6,255 nt of DNA from an uncultured bacterium (GTDB lineage: Bacteria; Bacteroidota; Bacteroidia; Bacteroidales; CAIWKO01), in contig CAIWVT010000626.1 in the NCBI GenBank assembly GCA_903916135.1, positions 1 to 6,255 of the forward strand. Direction: 5' to 3'. Below the pieces are notes generated by a model. That model was not told where the DNA came from, did no database searches, and worked only from the letters and a program-made list of their open reading frames with translations. Shown one piece after another: positions 5,311-6,255 of this stretch (positions are counted from its first letter, which is position 1; every line of letters starts with the position of its first letter). The position numbers and the translations under genes were made by a program.

Positions 5311-5410
5311 CCTTAGCCAAACCTAATTCGTTTCATTTTTTTATTGCCTTAGCCGAACGGGGCGCACTCCATCAGCTAACTACTGGCGGAGCCGTCTACT
5401 CGATTATCGG
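5311..5410 (+). repeat. 100-bp dispersed repeat, copy B
   Basis: Ungapped 95/100 match to 3370-3469. The central stem is weaker than in copy A: CTCCATCAG against CTGGCGGAG gives an A-C mismatch and a G-T wobble. A separate hairpin, CTAAGGT-AGA-ACCTTAG (5300-5316), overlaps its left edge and is absent from copy A. It lies 30 bp past the 3' end of the T9SS-protein fragment, on the same side relative to a minus-strand gene as copy A. Confidence 0.9.
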
Positions 5411-5440
5411 ATGTTTTTCTTTCGTGTCGCGTATTTCGGT

Positions 5441-6058
5441 TCATTCTTTAATTACTTTTCCATTCTTAATAATTCCGTTTCTGTTTCGCACTTCGTAAAG
5501 ATACATTCCTTTTGCAAATTGTTCTGTGTTTATGGTTGTTGTGTTTGTAAATATTTGTTGTAATATTTGCCGTCCAAGAAAATCATAAAGAGTAATTGTC
5601 GTCTGATTGTTTTTAGACAAAGTAAATGTAAGTTGATTAGAAAAAGGATTAGGAAAAACGTTCAACCTTTCAATTTCTGTTTTCCCGTCAATTCCATTTT
5701 TACTACACACACCGAAATTGTCAACGAATGCACCGCCTCCCGATACTTCACCATATTTTACAGTTACATATTTTCCAGTCAATGGTGAAGTAAAGTTTAC
5801 GCTTCTCTCTGTCCAAACCATATTTACCGAAGGAGTTGTATAAATAAGTGTTCCGAATGTACTATCCATATTTGAAATTCCGATTTGTATAGAATCGAAT
5901 CCAAGAGCTATTGATTTGTCGTAGAAACAGAAACTGTAGTTATTGCCTGCTTGTAATGTGTCTGCTAATTTTAAAGATATTACAGTAGATTGAGTAGAAT
6001 CATTGCTGTTGTTTTCTACGGAAACAAAGTAATGTCCAGATTGAGCAGCAACACAAAA
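5441..6058 (-). pseudogene. C-terminal fragment of a T9SS-secreted protein, 5' truncated
   Basis: The frame is open from about 6070 down to the TGA at 5441 without a plausible start; the first ATG (5869) lies inside the conserved domain, so the gene has lost its 5' part. The 205 visible residues contain the second half of a jelly-roll-like domain common in Bacteroidota surface proteins (AAQSGHYFVSVEN, then TLQAGNNYSFCFYDKS, WTERSVNFTSP and AFVDNFGVC). A 74-residue type A sorting domain follows (residues 132-205) with FPNPF, LYDFLGRQI, FAKGMYLYEV and a Lys-rich end. In an intact protein this domain directs export through the type IX system and anchoring or release at the surface. The coding match ends at about 6058, where sequence of the opposite-strand WYL gene begins. 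The rest of the gene may lie elsewhere or be lost. Confidence 0.8.
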
Positions 6059-6062
6059 CGGG

Positions 6063-6255
6063 GGTTTTGGTCATTTTTAGGATGCATAGCGCTGAGGTTA
6101 CAACTATACGATTGAAATTAAACCTGCGGGCGGCAAATTTACTGTTGGAGGAATATCCATTGGCAGCAAAAGATTTGAAAACGATAGATGTGGAGCATTA
6201 TGTGTTGGAAACGCGGGTGTGTTCCTATTTGGGCATTGGGCGTTTTGTGTTGGGA
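6063..6255 (+). pseudogene. WYL-domain transcriptional regulator fragment, N-terminally truncated
   Basis: From the ATG at 6082 the frame is open to the window end and reads like the C-terminal part of a WYL-domain regulator: TTIRLKLNLRAANLLLEEYP, then LAAKDLKTIDVEHYVLETRV and CSYLGIGRFVLG. These proteins normally have an N-terminal HTH domain and a WYL domain that senses ligands or nucleic acids and controls transcription; the HTH and the WYL core are absent here. Just upstream, another frame reads GFGHF, a TAG at 6078-6080, then DA, which looks like the residues that should precede the match, with a stop replacing a Trp codon and a one-base shift near 6087. That points to a decayed copy. 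The ATG at 6082 would otherwise start mid-domain. The gene continues past the window, so its length is unknown. Confidence 0.7.

Overview
The window looks like a chromosomal segment from a member of the Bacteroidota. Three things point there: a type IX secretion (T9SS) C-terminal sorting domain, several -7 promoter elements of the TAnnTTTG type used by that phylum, and Bacteroidota-style signal peptides ending in 'AQ'. I cannot assign an order or genus.

Layout. (1) Positions 1-3155 (+) look like ordinary chromosome: the 3' part of a cyclophilin-type peptidyl-prolyl isomerase, a secreted calcineurin-like metallophosphoesterase, and a 510-residue secreted protein of unknown function that ends at a clear intrinsic terminator (3185-3222). 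(2) Positions 3370-5410 form an accessory island that is visibly more AT-rich and is read on the minus strand. Two copies of a 100-bp repeat (95 of 100 bases identical, same orientation) bound it. Between them, in minus-strand order, lie a 5' remnant of a HicB-like antitoxin gene with its promoter element, a DUF6766 membrane protein, a small leader or remnant ORF with its own -7 element, and a DUF4431-type lipoprotein. (3) Positions 5441-6255 hold two broken genes placed head to head: a 5'-truncated T9SS-secreted protein (minus) and an N-terminally truncated, apparently frameshifted WYL-domain regulator (+). They abut at about 6058-6063.

The most interesting signal is the fine structure of the island. 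The DUF6766 gene sits in an 812-bp unit with identical 10-bp direct repeats (AAACCCGCTG) at its two ends and inverted arms just inside them. Joined end to end, as in an excised circle, the two ends would rebuild one long imperfect palindrome. The HicB-like reading frame runs into one end of this unit and stops resembling HicB exactly there. This suggests a cassette-like element that landed in a toxin-antitoxin gene and now uses that gene's promoter. The DUF4431 gene has a weaker version of the same arrangement. No recombinase or transposase is encoded in the window, so any mobilising enzyme would have to act in trans.

The genes do not form an obvious pathway. The plus-strand genes look like separately transcribed units, and the island genes are probably cargo.
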